Assembly (NCBI RefSeq): GCF_963678635.1 | Contig: NC_087068.1 | Span: forward strand, 22,159,029-22,223,028 | Reading direction: 5' to 3' | Source: Symsagittifera roscoffensis | Taxonomy: Eukaryota > Xenacoelomorpha > Acoela > Convolutidae | DNA: 64,000 nt | Shown: in pieces, positions 43,001 to 53,900 of the stretch | Position numbering within the stretch: the first letter of the stretch is position 1 | How the letters are laid out: each line of letters starts with the position of its first letter | Made by a program: the position numbers and the translations under genes | The notes under the pieces: model-generated | Databases searched by the model: none | The model's input: only the letters and a program-made list of their open reading frames with translations | What the model was told of the DNA's origin: nothing

Positions 43001-44231
43001 CACAGAAGCAAAAACGAACAATCCAGATCAGACTCTAGGTAACGCCGAGTCCTTTTTGCACCTTTTGTCGACAATCCCTGACTTGAAGCCAAGGCTGGAT
43101 CTTTGGCATTTCACTTTGGAGTTTGACATGATTGTTGAAAAAGAACTGGCGGAACCTTTGATGGACCTTAAAACTTGCATTAATGAGATATTATCCGCGA
43201 CAACGCTCAAGTACATTCTATCAGTTTTGCTATCAATGGGTAACTTTCTAAATTCGTCGACAAGTTCAGGATTCGAGCTGAATTTTTTGCCAAAAGTAGC
43301 AGAAGTTAAAGATACAATCAAAAAGCAGACACTACTTTATCACGCATGCAACACAGTGTTGAAAAATTTTCCATATTCGTCTGATTTATATTCGGAAATT
43401 CCGACAGTGAGTCGTGTAGCCAAAACCGATTTCGACGCTGTCGCAGAAGCGTTGGGTAAGTTAGAATCCCAATGCATCAATAATTCTCACAACTTGCGAA
43501 TTGTTGCAAAGTACGAAAATTTGACAACGAAAACGAAATTGCAAACTTTTCTCGCAACAGTTGCTGAAAGTGTTATAGTTTTAAAGATAGTCAATCGAAG
43601 AATATTGAACAGATTTAAGAGATTGTTACTATTTCTTGGCTACCGCCCCGAAGTAGCAAAAGATGTCAAAATTTCTGATTTTTGTAAGATGCTGAGTGAG
43701 TTTGCCTTGGAGTACCGTTTAACGCGTGGCAAAATTATGGAACAGAAAGAAAAAATTGAAAAGAAACGCGAACGAAACAAAACTCGGGGTAAATTAATAG
43801 TAGATGAAAAATTGTTATCGGGAAATTCAGCTACTAGTCCGTTAAATAAAACCGACAGCTCGAAATTGATGCCTAATGGCGTAGAACATGAGGTCGAATC
43901 GCCATTGGCAGCTCTGGGAAAACGCCAGAGACCTGGAACCAGGAAGTCAGTCGGAACCCCAAACACACCTGCGCAAAGCCAGATGGTCAACGGAAGTAGT
44001 GGCAAAGAAACAGCAGGGGATGAAAAAGGCGATGAAAATGATTCGATGGTAGATACTATGATGGATATTTTACTGAAAAGTTCGAATATTTCACACGCTT
44101 CAGGACAGAATAGGCGTGAAAAAAGAGCCCGCAAGGGTGACCGAAAATCAGTTAGACGAACACGAATGGGACTATCTCATGAAGACGCCGAGAAATTAGG
44201 CCTGATGGGAAAAACACCAACTGCCGTGTAA
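40071..44231 (+). CDS. FHOD: FHOD-family formin, single-exon 1386-aa ORF
   Basis: Formins of the FHOD class nucleate, cap or bundle actin filaments and are held inactive by contact between their N-terminal and C-terminal ends. The order of domains is seen directly. A GTPase-binding/FH3-like armadillo region fills about residues 1-340. A charged, Lys/Glu-rich middle follows, with a His-rich patch near residue 460. A proline-rich FH1 stretch (GVPPPPPLPG, then a run of 11 prolines) lies at about 810-845, and an FH2 domain starts near VRLYWKELK at about 859 and reaches about 1220. The C-terminal autoregulatory segment has the acidic-hydrophobic core DTMMDILL near 1325, then basic RKSVRRT, the kind of site ROCK phosphorylates in FHOD proteins. 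The start is the first ATG, 11 bases after a TTTGTTCAG acceptor. The 4.16-kb coding region has no intron, although its neighbours PRPF4 and RPL36 do. Ortholog assignment within FHOD1/FHOD3 is not possible. Confidence 0.93.
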   Translation: MEKEEVKPWSEVKLQYVNDADPFNFVDYKQPSFSRAPKYAFLKHYPLSSQIPTIHALLKPPFSSQISTLQLSHSGIYLDMEIAVEDQADFFEAFSSAAGHSVVLRTSLMHRVECLKQNLLSCADRELRRSLYHVHRLFQEDKDLIPEFVQNGGLDCLVELGKVDDQNQQNYVLRAMGQIMFFIDGMEGIINHNETIQFLYSLLSSKYRFVLTTVLKLLFVFVEYQDSNVQLMIQAANIVDQSNHQVPWYNLMKVLETQPHSDPDILLNTFKLLNTILSSIPDQDTYYDIVDSLEEQGMERLIQKYQAKQSQCRGLLKELRQYEMMLRHEDAGDDDVLSFDIKDMKSHSDWSIGSRRKSRRTSESGYLKTTAPSHLGLARSINVSPENTLAGHSKREYSSTDNILSGSRGNTLRRWNKKMIITDSPEDTIMVPMKLAQKMKEEPGGKLIYAPNGHSSLPHHHHNHSSHDQTNLGSDFELCTDPNCKGAPIKTSHGHSHGTNASNEILQAKLDQLLKEKQEKNGSSFDLLQKTGDKSRILRERKHVNAEDLNIPKVEVSCEDFTEYLSSRKRPTGLRDKEGLENDTRNDEFSPKNSEGPSVPKSKAKNELFEKYFDKDQEEQEKKSPKDATPGSKIRGKLKAQEQEDEENVNERKADKKKEMTSKDKDTVDKKEKDKDKERRKTVELKKSKEQKDSKDDSGDSDKSGGEDAAGGRDDPSDQEGTSAGKTNRRTGGKKSGTRKTTELESIIAISRNKDGTTGTSVDDGSTEPVEINPVLSIKGLDFTDLTEFDESDVLSVNPAAILGNVTPGGVPPPPPLPGMAGVPPPPPPPPPPPGAPPPPAPPGLPNASAKGPAKKKTVRLYWKELKSNKSSVELFKKLGKNSTIWTDIPKVEVNTEELESLFESRATEFAAPKKPSKEVNILDKKRSDKINIALTKLPPPRTIKAAILAMDNLAITKEGIELIISVVPTDEERKSITEAKTNNPDQTLGNAESFLHLLSTIPDLKPRLDLWHFTLEFDMIVEKELAEPLMDLKTCINEILSATTLKYILSVLLSMGNFLNSSTSSGFELNFLPKVAEVKDTIKKQTLLYHACNTVLKNFPYSSDLYSEIPTVSRVAKTDFDAVAEALGKLESQCINNSHNLRIVAKYENLTTKTKLQTFLATVAESVIVLKIVNRRILNRFKRLLLFLGYRPEVAKDVKISDFCKMLSEFALEYRLTRGKIMEQKEKIEKKRERNKTRGKLIVDEKLLSGNSATSPLNKTDSSKLMPNGVEHEVESPLAALGKRQRPGTRKSVGTPNTPAQSQMVNGSSGKETAGDEKGDENDSMVDTMMDILLKSSNISHASGQNRREKRARKGDRKSVRRTRMGLSHEDAEKLGLMGKTPTAV

Positions 44232-46500
44232 ACAACACCAACAACCACAACAACAAACTGCAACAGTCGTAGTTTATTTAGGTTTAGATGATTTAATCAA
44301 TGCGTACAATTTCAATGTGGTTGTTGAATTCTGTATATTTATTCTATCAGTAGAAATAGTCTGTCGTTTGCTTGTCTAGCTCAAACTAATTGCTGCGTCG
44401 AACATCAGGTCTTGTTGAAGAGCCAGCCTGTTTTTTTTTAAAGGCTTTGAAGCCGATGATCAGAACTGAGTTCAAGTTCCAGGCCATAGGATGGGAGTTC
44501 CGAGTCCCTTATTCTCATTTCTTATTGAATGCAGTCAAAAAATATTCTTGTGATTGTCCATAAAAAGCATTTTTATTTTATTTTAGCGTCGCGACTGGAG
44601 AAGTCACTACGGTCACATTTCGAAGAAGTCAGACAATTTTTGATTCTTTAATTAGCACATAGTTGAACTTATCCGAAAGCTTATACAGAATTCGAAAACA
44701 TAATCGAACGTCTTTAGAGGCCTTTTAGATGCCAATGAACCTGAATTGGCTGGTTGTTTTAGGTCAACGTAGTAATTTGTTTTTCTTGTTTAATGTAGCC
44801 CTCATAATTATCTGCAGTCAACTATTCTATAGGCTAGTGCAAGTTGTATAAACTAATATCATTTAGAACAGCAAAAATTAACCGGGAAATGGTATTTATT
44901 TAGACAGCTCTGTGAAATCAAGAAAGCCCTTAACATCCAAGAGCCATTCAGATCTTAGTTTAAAGTATGCAAGTTGTATTTAAATTTCTTCACGTCAAAG
45001 TCAGATTTTATAGGCTCAAATTATGAAGAAATTGATGATTGAGATGAAAAATGGTATATTTTACTAGACAGACTTCTTAAGTCTAGTTAATCTTCTTAAT
45101 CGAACCAAGGGAGAGGAATATTTCACACATTGGCGATAAAATAACCAGACCCATTTATAAGCGCGCTATGACAAATATGTCTAGCGGCGGTACATTTCCT
45201 ACCGTAGAGAAGAGAAAATAATTTTGGTACAGCATGTAAAAACAGCTTTGTAGTTTTCGTCTGTGACTTTAAGAGCAACTCAAAGAGTGTTTCTCGGACT
45301 TTGTTCTAAGTAAAGAAAAGTATTTCCTCGGGCAAATTTCCCCAGTTTGAAATAGATCGAATTGTTGCTTGATTCGAAAGGTTGTAGCAGGTTTCATGTG
45401 CAGTATTGCAGTGATACAGTAAAAACTGCAAATTGGAAAGATTAAATTTAATTAAATTAAAAACGGCTGGCTCTGAGACAAACAACATGCGTATTCAATC
45501 CTAAAAAATGGTGTTATGAGTTTCTTTTTGAAGAAGTAATTTGATGTCATATCATTGATAACTTTGCCTTGTGAAGTGAACATTACGGTCACAAAGAGAA
45601 CTTGCCTTGTTCGTCTGCTATAATTTCTCTAAAAATCTGCGATGCTCTGTGAATAAATTTTCGATAAAATTTTGTCCAATTTGCGATATCTGAATCAAAC
45701 CATAAAAATTGTTTAATTTGCAATCCTATTTCATAATAACTTATATAAATGTTTTCAAATGCGGTGTAATTCTACCTAATTGTGTTAAATAGTGAAGTCA
45801 AAGTCGTGCTTTGACCGAGATTGCTGCAGGATAATCTAAATTGAACAGTGCTCCTTCTATAATTTATTAAACAATTTCAAATTTTAACTTCTCTTTTCCT
45901 CTCATCAAAAGGGCAAAGTATGTTTTGCGTTCAAGTTCATTTGATCCGAATTTGAACAAGATTTGAACAAAAAATTGCTCAAACAATTTGCTATTGGCAG
46001 TTCAAAATATTTTTTAAGTAAGATTTTTAAGACCATTTATTTACGAGGGAAAGTATCAACATACGAGCTGTACAGCTTATCACAGCGAATCGCTGTTGTG
46101 CCTCTGCCTGAACTACATTTAATTTTTTTGATTATTTTTCTGGGCTGGGACATAAGAGTAATCATAGTTCATAAAAAAGCGATAACCAGAAAGTCAAATT
46201 TTATAATCAAGATGGTCCGTATTTATTGTTTTATTTCTGATAAAATCCGCCTGTGAAAAGCCGCGAGGCACCGTTTAGAACGACTTCATTTTTTAAAACG
46301 TTTCTGTGGGCGAACTGAAAGCAACAGAACAACCAAAAAGCAATTCTCCGTGTACAGAAACACTGTACAAACGCGTCAAATATTCCAGGCAAAATTTTTG
46401 ATCATTCCGAAGTGACGTTTTATCGATGAGACGAAAATGAAGCGCTGACTCTTGACGAGGCAACAATAACTGTGAAATTTATTTTCAATTTTTTTTCCAG
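44232..46500. other. FHOD 3' region and PRPF4 upstream region
   Basis: No coding frame is supported. A tRNA-like B box (GAGTTCAAGTTCC) near 44470 suggests a SINE fragment. A/T-rich DNA follows. The last 40 bases before 46500 form a strong polypyrimidine tract and CAG acceptor for PRPF4. I see no recognisable promoter element. Confidence 0.55.
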
Positions 46501-46518
46501 GTAGATTGAATTATTACA

Positions 46519-48500
46519 ATGGAACCGAATGCGAAAAGACCAGTTCCAGTTGCTGACCAGACATCGTCCGGATCAGCAGCAATGGCGACTCCTCCCTTCA
46601 AGAAGATCAACACAACTGGATCTCTGGAAGCAGTGGCACAGGAGATAGCAGCTGCGCGTAAGAGTGCAGTTGAATTGTCCAGTATTCCGGAGAAGGGAGA
46701 GACGATGGAGCTGGATAATTTTGCGGCAGTGAGGGAGAGGGAACTGATGGCGGAGGTGGATTTGAAGAGGAAGATCAGGATGACACCAGTGTCCACTGAT
46801 GACCAGGAGGTTGTACTGACTCTTTGTTTTAATAGCTTGAAATTTATCCTCTGTTGGACTGAAAAATAAAAAAAAAACTGCAGCTGTTTGTGTGATAAGA
46901 TTTGGTCAAAAATTTAACACTGCAGCTGTTTGTAAGCTAAATGAGAATTGCTCGAAAATAAGGATTCCTGAGATATTTTCATTGTTTTGCGTTTTAGGTT
47001 AGAAAACAGCTGAGATTATTTGGCCAGCCCATAACATTGTTCGGAGAAGGACCTGCCGAACGCAGAGTGCGTCTAAGGGAACTCATCGCTCTTAGAGACG
47101 ACGAGAAATTTAAGAAGCCAGACTTACCTCTCCCTGCTCCTAGATCCGACTCCGGAACTGGAACAAGCCAGGCGAATGAAGCCAACAGAACCTGGTACCA
47201 CGAGGGTCCAGCAGCTCTTAGGACTGCCAGACTTTGGATAGCGGAATACTCTTTGCCCAGAGCCGAAGAGAGGTTGAAAAGCCAGCGGAAATTGAGGCAG
47301 GAAGGTGATGCTTTGAAGTCATGGAGGGCAATGTTGCAAGAGCAGCAGAGTACAATTAGGACACTGTCAAATTCGCACAGTCAAGTGGGGGATACAAGAC
47401 CGCTGACACATTGCACCTTCTCACCCAACGGAGAGGTTAATATAATAGAAATTATGGATACAGAGTGGTACTATTTGGGTGGTTTTAATAAGTTACCCGT
47501 ATCATATATGATGGCAATGGAACATTTCTAGCATTTTTCAAGAGTTAAGCATTTGCTTGTTTTTTTTTTTCAATGCTGCAAAAATTGTGCCAATGATTTT
47601 ACTTAAGAGGAATCCATAATTACTGTTAATTAACATTTTTGTCTTACCTTTATCTTCTAGATTATTGCGACCGCCTCTTGGACTGGTTTATGTAAGCTGT
47701 GGAACTCCGAATCCTGCGAGGAAATTAGAGTTCTACGAGGCCATAACATCAACATGTCCTGTATCGAGTTCCACCCACACGCAACACTCTCCATGCCAGA
47801 CTCCGCCTATGGATGTATGGCCTCAAGTGACCATTCAGGTGTGGTCAATCTTTGGTCTCTTGTCAGTGAAACACCGTCAGCTACTCTAACCGGACATAAC
47901 TCACGTGTTGCAAAACTTGCTTTTCATCCGTCTGGAAGGTTTTTGGCAACGTGTTGTTATGACTCATCATGGAGGTTATGGGACTTAAATAAGCAAGAGG
48001 AGCTGTTATTTCAAGAAGGCCATACAAGGCCAACTTATGACATATCGTTTCAATGTGATGGATCAGTGTGCGCTACTGTTAGTTTAGACTGTTTCGGTCG
48101 TGTTTGGGATTTGCGTACAGGTAGATGTATCATGATCATGGACGGTCACCAAAGACCTGTCTACAGTGTGAACTTCTCACCAAATGGCCATGAAATGATA
48201 ACAGGATCTGAGGACAATTGTGTGAAAGTATGGGACTTGAGATCGCGAAGATGCAATTACACTATACCTGCTCATACTAGCATGGTAACGAAGGTTAAAT
48301 TTGAACCGAATAGAGGACATTATATCGCAAGTGCGTCTTTTGATGGGACTGTTAAAGTGTGGAGTCACCCAAATTGGACACCGCTTATTACTTTAAAAGG
48401 CCATGACAGCAAAGTTACTTGCTTAGATATCAATCAAAACTCGTCGACTCTTTTGACGTGCTCGTTTGACAGGACTTTTAAATTGTGGAATCCTGAATAG
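46519..48500 (+). CDS. PRPF4: U4/U6 small nuclear ribonucleoprotein Prp4, three coding exons
   Basis: PRPF4 is a WD40 protein of the U4/U6.U5 tri-snRNP and acts in pre-mRNA splicing in the nucleus. The coding exons are 46519-46809, 46998-47435 and 47661-48500. Both introns are phase 0 with GT-AG ends (about 190 and 225 bp), and the joined product is 522 aa, close to the vertebrate protein. Exon 1 gives a low-complexity N-terminus ending in STDDQE. Exon 2 holds the SFM/PRP4 motif (LFGQPITLFGEGPAERR), which binds the U4/U6 snRNP. Exon 3 and the end of exon 2 give seven WD blades, marked by LWN, LWS, LWD, VWD, VWD, VWS and LWN. The ATG lies 18 bases after a TTTTTTTTCCAG acceptor at 46500. RPL36 starts only 290 bp after the stop, on the same strand. 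I see no truncation or frameshift. Confidence 0.95.
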
Positions 48501-48790
48501 TTGAACCAGTTTTGTTTTGTTGATACTTGAGTATACAACATACTTGATTATAAAGTTAATATTTGAGTATACTTTGAATGTAGTTGCAGTATAAAAAATC
48601 TGTTTTAAATCTCAAATTCTGTAATATGCTTTATCGACTGATAGGACTAGCCATGCCAGATTTGATGCATTTGTATAAATGAAGACCTTTTCAAAAAGCA
48701 TACTTAGAAAGATTTGTTTAAAATATAGTTGATTTTTTACAAATGAAATTACGAAGTTGATTTTTTCAGATCATTGTTTGAATAATCAGG

Positions 48791-49974
48791 ATGGGCATGG
48801 AAATTGAATCTTGCGCCGGTCACAAGGGAGACAGAGGAAAGAAGCTGACCAAATTACCCAAAAAGATCTGCAAGAGGAAACATGTGCCCAAGAGGAAGTT
48901 TGTCAAGGACGTAGTTGTCGAGGTTATAATCAAATCTGTGTTTTTTGAAGCTACATTTATTTAGAGGAATCGGTCATGTTTGAGATATAGATGGATGCAG
49001 TGAAGGAAGTCGCATTGAGCGAAATGGTTTTTTGGGCTTATCAGTACTGTTTTCATTTGAAAACGAGCCATCGTGGATTTACGGCATAAATTTAAAGTCA
49101 GTTTTTGTCCATTTGCGATTTTCTAATTCTTTTTAAGAGTCACTGAACGTAGTGAAGACTCTTATATAGGTCTTGGTGATTTTTTTCTGTTCATTTTTTC
49201 TGGAATTTCTGGTTTTGTTCACGCTGAAGTTTGATTTTTCGCGATTTTTTTTCAGTCTAGTTAATTTCCTTTGTTATGAGGAAAGCAAATTCCACTACTG
49301 AACAGCAAAAACTTTAAGGTCACAGAAGTCGAGATTGACTTCTAATTTCGAAATTGGAATTTAATTATCAGATTTCCCAGCGAAATAAAAATTCGATCTT
49401 TTGATCCAGTTTTCTCAAAATGGGTTAATTTAATCAAAAAGTTGCCTATCATGAACTGTTCTTAATTTTCAAAGAGCTTTGAAGGCATCTATTTTTTTCT
49501 TTAAAATTCGAAAGTTAAAACGTTAAAATTCAAGAAACGAGTCAATTTTTTTTATTATTATTTTTTTCTGTTTCCAATGTTTTATGATTGAGGATTTAGT
49601 ATGCTGTTAGCCAATCAAAACGGGCTGTCTAAAGTCAGAGTTGGGTCAAATAGCGTATAAGAATAACCCCTCTTATCATAATGTATTCGATCGACAGACT
49701 TTTCGACTTGAAAGCTTCAAAATTTCGTTGCGCTCAAGGTCAGACTCGTCATCGACTATAAGTTTCAGCTTCAATTATCTTGATTTGTTGCAAGTTTACA
49801 TGTTTGTGTTAGGTAATGGGCTACACTCCTTACGAGAGACGAGCGATGGAGTTGTTGAGGAATCAGAGAGACAAAAGGGCACTCAAGTACATCAAGCAGA
49901 GACTAGGATCCCTCCAGCTGGCCAAGAAAAAGAGGGAGGAACTGGGAGCTGTCATCATGCAGTCCAGAACATAA
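48791..49974 (+). CDS. RPL36: 60S ribosomal protein L36 (eL36), two coding exons
   Basis: eL36 is a small, highly basic protein of the cytosolic large ribosomal subunit. Coding exons are 48791-48922 (44 codons) and 49813-49974. The intron is 890 bp, phase 0, with GT-AG ends, and the product is 97 aa against about 105 in vertebrates. The signature [10 protein letters not shown] and [12 protein letters not shown] in exon 2 and the FVKDVVVEV boundary are typical of the family. The N-terminus ([18 protein letters not shown]) is shorter and more divergent than usual, but the GHK motif is kept. A TTTTTTCAG acceptor ends 21 bases before the ATG, and the whole gap to the PRPF4 stop is 290 bp. Its transcript may therefore be separated from the PRPF4 transcript by trans-splicing, or the promoter is very compact. 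I found no convincing snoRNA in the intron. Confidence 0.94.
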
Positions 49975-50585
49975 AGAGAACAACACATTAGAAGTCTCAT
50001 CACTCGGGACTGTAAAAGAAAGAAAGCTGTTAGACTGAATTTAAATTGAACTGACTCATCATTTTTTAAGTTATCAAATTTGATGATGATTGAATGATTC
50101 ACCAGTGTGAAGTGAATTCAGATTTTGACGGCATATCTATGTAGATTGAGAAAGCAAAGTTCTAAGCAAGTAGCAAAGAAAATTCCCATGGCTTATTTTG
50201 TTCCTACCACCCACCTAGGGATGAAATGAACTATGGGCCAGGGTGCCACAAAGACAGGTCGCACGAGGGGATGTGATATATCATGTTGAGGGTTGGCGAC
50301 AATTCGTAAATTTAACAAGGTGTCAATTTGTCACCAGCGTCGATTCGTATCAAGCTACAATTCGTATCAATGTTTTGTTTTATGTCGGGCAATTGAAAGA
50401 AACAAATGAAAGCTTCATTAACATACTAATTTGGGTTAATTTTACCAAAAAAAGCATATTTTTTTTGTGAAATTCAGAGCTTTTAGGACATATATATTTT
50501 TTTCTTTAAATTTCGAAGGTTCAAAGTTTTCAGAAAACAAGTCAGATTTTTTTGTCTCCTTGCGTGTATTTCTTTTTTCCAACAG

Positions 50586-50785
50586 TGATTTGGCCTTGTT
50601 TTATCGTTTTATGCATCGGAGCTGTGTGCACTTTGCTTGAAATAAATAATCGGCCCAGAAAGTTGAACTGCATTTTGCGAGCAGATGCCAAAACTTCTGA
50701 TACAATGAACATCAATGAACATCTTGAATCATTGCAACTAAACTTTATACTTGATTCATTCGAACAAGATGAGATTAATATCTAA
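50586..50785 (+). CDS. Possible terminal exon of a small membrane protein
   Basis: A CTTTTTTCCAACAG acceptor at 50585 opens a frame that gives VIWPCFIVLCIGAVCTLLEI, one good transmembrane helix. A 45-residue hydrophilic tail follows, and the frame ends at TAA 50783. Composition is normal for protein-coding DNA and unlike the surrounding AT-rich sequence. The WPxxxxxxxG pattern before a helix and short cytoplasmic tail is reminiscent of the second membrane segment of KCNMB-type channel subunits, but that is weak. I found no upstream exon with a matching donor. It may instead be a chance ORF. It sits between RPL36 and the cathepsin gene on the same strand. Confidence 0.28.
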
Positions 50786-50943
50786 TAGAGACTGACTGCT
50801 AAAATCAACTTTGCTAAATTACCAAGTTTTTCGTGAATCTGATGAGCTACGGTGACTCATTTATGCGTCGAGTCACAACTGTTTTAGAGCCAATTTGTGA
50901 AAAACGTTTATTGACAAACCGAATTAGTTGAATTTCACTCAAA

Positions 50944-53900
50944 ATGTTCCTAACTTCACTAGCAAATTACTTGCTTCTAATCCTTGGTTATCCAAAGCTG
51001 CAATTGGATTCCAATAAAACAAGTTCAGAAAAAGTCACCGGTACTCAAAGTTATATCAAATTGCAGCCGATAGACACATCTTCACAAACTGAAGAGATGA
51101 TAGAAGTTAAAACGTATAAGCGCCCTTGGGAAGTGAACGGCAATGAATCATTTCCGGCAGAGTTTGATTGGAGAAACATGAGTGGGCGGAGTTTCACTTC
51201 TATAATGAGGAACCAACACATTCCTGTGTACTGTCCCAGCTGCTGGGCTTTTGCATCGACCAGTGCATACGCCGACAGGTAAGAAAATCCGAGCAGTCAA
51301 GCTATCTCATCAGTGAACAAATCTACCGTTTGACATATCCATTGAATGTAGGTAAGAAGGAAAGCTTCGCGAATTTTTTTGTAATGTGAATTTTTAGAAT
51401 AATTTCTTGGAACCGCAATTATTGCTTTTACTTCGTCTTGAAACATCTCATTGGAACTCAATCACGCTCAGTCGAATTGTAAATTTAATTTTCTTTCCCA
51501 TTCATTTCAGTCAAAATATTCTAAGAAACTGGCTGGAGTTCTTAAGCACAAGTAAAAAGTTTCAAAACGATAGTACACTACTCAATCACAGTTCAGTAGA
51601 GCTCGGTGTTTTGCGTTCTTGCAACAAAATCTATTTTAGATACACAATCTCCAAGTATAGACAAACGGGGGCTATAGATACATCTTTGGTTCTCTCAGTT
51701 CAGCATATCCTGTCATGTGCCAATGCAGGGAAATGTGTGCACCCAGTAAACCATCCTGGTTCAGTACTATTAGCTTACAAGTGAGTACAGTCCAACTTCA
51801 CTTAATGTTTGAAGTCTTCCAGTTCCCTTACTGATAATATGCTGAAAGGCAATCGGTTGAAAGGTGGACAGATTTCTGAATCGCTTCACTGATCTCCACT
51901 TTTGTCCATTTGAGAATGAAAATTTGAACCAAAATTCTGAAGCCACCGAATTACATCCGTTAGGCTGCAAATGTGTGCCTCGAATTATTTTAAACTGATA
52001 GTTTTAAGAGATACAGAAATATTTTAAAAATATAAAAAAAGAGGGAAAAAAATCCTGTTCGAAAAAGTCAGGTATTATTACACCTGCGAGAGCAAGTGTC
52101 TTGAAACCGGTAGACTTTTTCCATTAAACAACTTTTCTTACACGTCAACCTGCTTTTTTGTTGAACCTTTACAACCTCCAGGTTCCTTCCCACTGGCGCT
52201 AGAGTTAACGCCGTCGCCTTTGTACTATTAGACCAGGAGCTTGACTCGCGGCCGGACTTTGTTTTTTTTTTCAGTATATCTGCAATTGAAAAAAAAATTT
52301 CGGTATTAATTGAATTGTTATATTTCCGTTATTTTGCTAAGTTTTTTCGGCTTCGCTGCCGCACAACAAACCTAGTTTGTCCTGTAAGCTATTTTCAATG
52401 CAAGTGCAAGTGTTTTTCTTTGTAGGTTCAGGAAGGTGGACTTATACTTTTAATGTCTTTTAAATCAATTTGTTTTTCGGCTCAACAGGTGTCTGCTCAA
52501 AAATTTCCGGCTTAGTTGCGCCACATCACGGATTTTTTTAATGTTGTAGGCATTTTTCTTTGCAGTTGAAAGTGCAAGTGTTGTGCATTGTAGTCTCAGT
52601 TGGGACTTAAAATTAAAGGTTTTCTTATGAAATCATATTTTTTTCTGATCAGCTTGTCTGCTCAAAGATTACCGGATTTTTTCCCTCTTCGTAAGTTTTG
52701 TTCCGTTGCTAATTCATTTTTCAAATATCTGATTTGTTAGCCCAGAGTAAGCTTCCATCGAGACATACGAAATTTAAGTTTTTGGTAGAGCTAGTTTTTT
52801 CAACGTTTTCCATTTTTTCTACTCATTTTTTTAATGGTGTATTATTGTTTCTTGCTAAACCTGCTAGATTCAATAAACGGTAAAAAGAATTTTTGTAGAC
52901 CAGGCACATACACTACAAAAATAAATTTAGACAAAAATAGTCGATTAATGTGAAAAAAAATGTGAATAAACATAAACAAGCTGTTTTAAGCCTAATTGCT
53001 CGCTTTATTCGCTCGAAATTGAATAAAAAATAAAAAATTTAAACGATACTGAGAATACTCGATGCTGAAAACTTTTTGAAATTTTCAAATTTCGTTCGAA
53101 TCACGACTGAAAAGACTTCAGTTTGAAATGTCAATCGACCCATCCCGATGATATTTTTTGGTACCTGATTTTGCGTGGAAAAGACACGAAAAGAATAAAA
53201 CTAAAACACACCCGAATACAAAGCTTTTCCCAATATTTTTAAATGGTCAAAACAAACATGGAAAGGCTTGTTTAATCGACACAAAAACAATTTTTGATTA
53301 ATGAAGCTGATGAAGTTTTGAGCGTCTTTGAGTTGGTTTTATTCGAACGGTTTCAGGGGTAACTTCCCAAATGGCATAAAACTGAAAACGTTCCCAAATG
53401 GCATAAACTTCAAGTTTTTTTAGTAATTCAAACGTTTTCTATCAATTTCGAATTTTAACATTTTGTCAAGAACGAAATCATGTAAACAAGATTTGGAATT
53501 AATTGCTTCAACACAAAAGTTAAGCGACAACTAATCACAAAAAGCTTATCAAAAACCGCAAGCTCATGCTTTTCGCTTTTGATTATAATAATTTCTACAA
53601 TTTTTTCAAGACAAAATGACAATCAGCATTTGAGTTGACAATTTGACCAATTTTCGTACTTTGTTCACGAAAAATTTTATTTCGATAATTTGACCAATTT
53701 TCGTACTTTGTTCACAAAAAGAATTATTTCGATTTCTTAAATGCAATTTGCATGAATTTCATGTCATTTGTGATTGTGAGTGGGAGGTAGAAATGGGTTC
53801 TGTTTTCTTAAAAATGAATCGAATTATATCATATTTTGGTGGAATGAAATCTTGTGACTCAAGTGAAAGGCTTTGAATTACCTCGTTAGTTTTTTTTATT

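Noticed and set aside
41990-43021. 343-codon minus-strand ORF opposite FHOD
   Set aside because: It is the mirror of the FHOD charged middle and FH1 region (glycine run opposite prolines) and is not a gene.
45963-46256. 97-codon plus-strand ORF upstream of PRPF4
   Set aside because: Hydrophobic, AT-driven composition and no supporting signals; likely chance.
48923-49812. snoRNA in the RPL36 intron
   Set aside because: Ribosomal-protein introns often host snoRNAs, but I found no C/D or H/ACA box pair with the right spacing. A TGATGA near 50082 is outside the intron and lacks a partner D box.
52150-52260. tRNA-like segment on the minus strand
   Set aside because: Some A-box-like sequence (TGGTCTAATAGTAC) is visible, but no proper B box and no cloverleaf.
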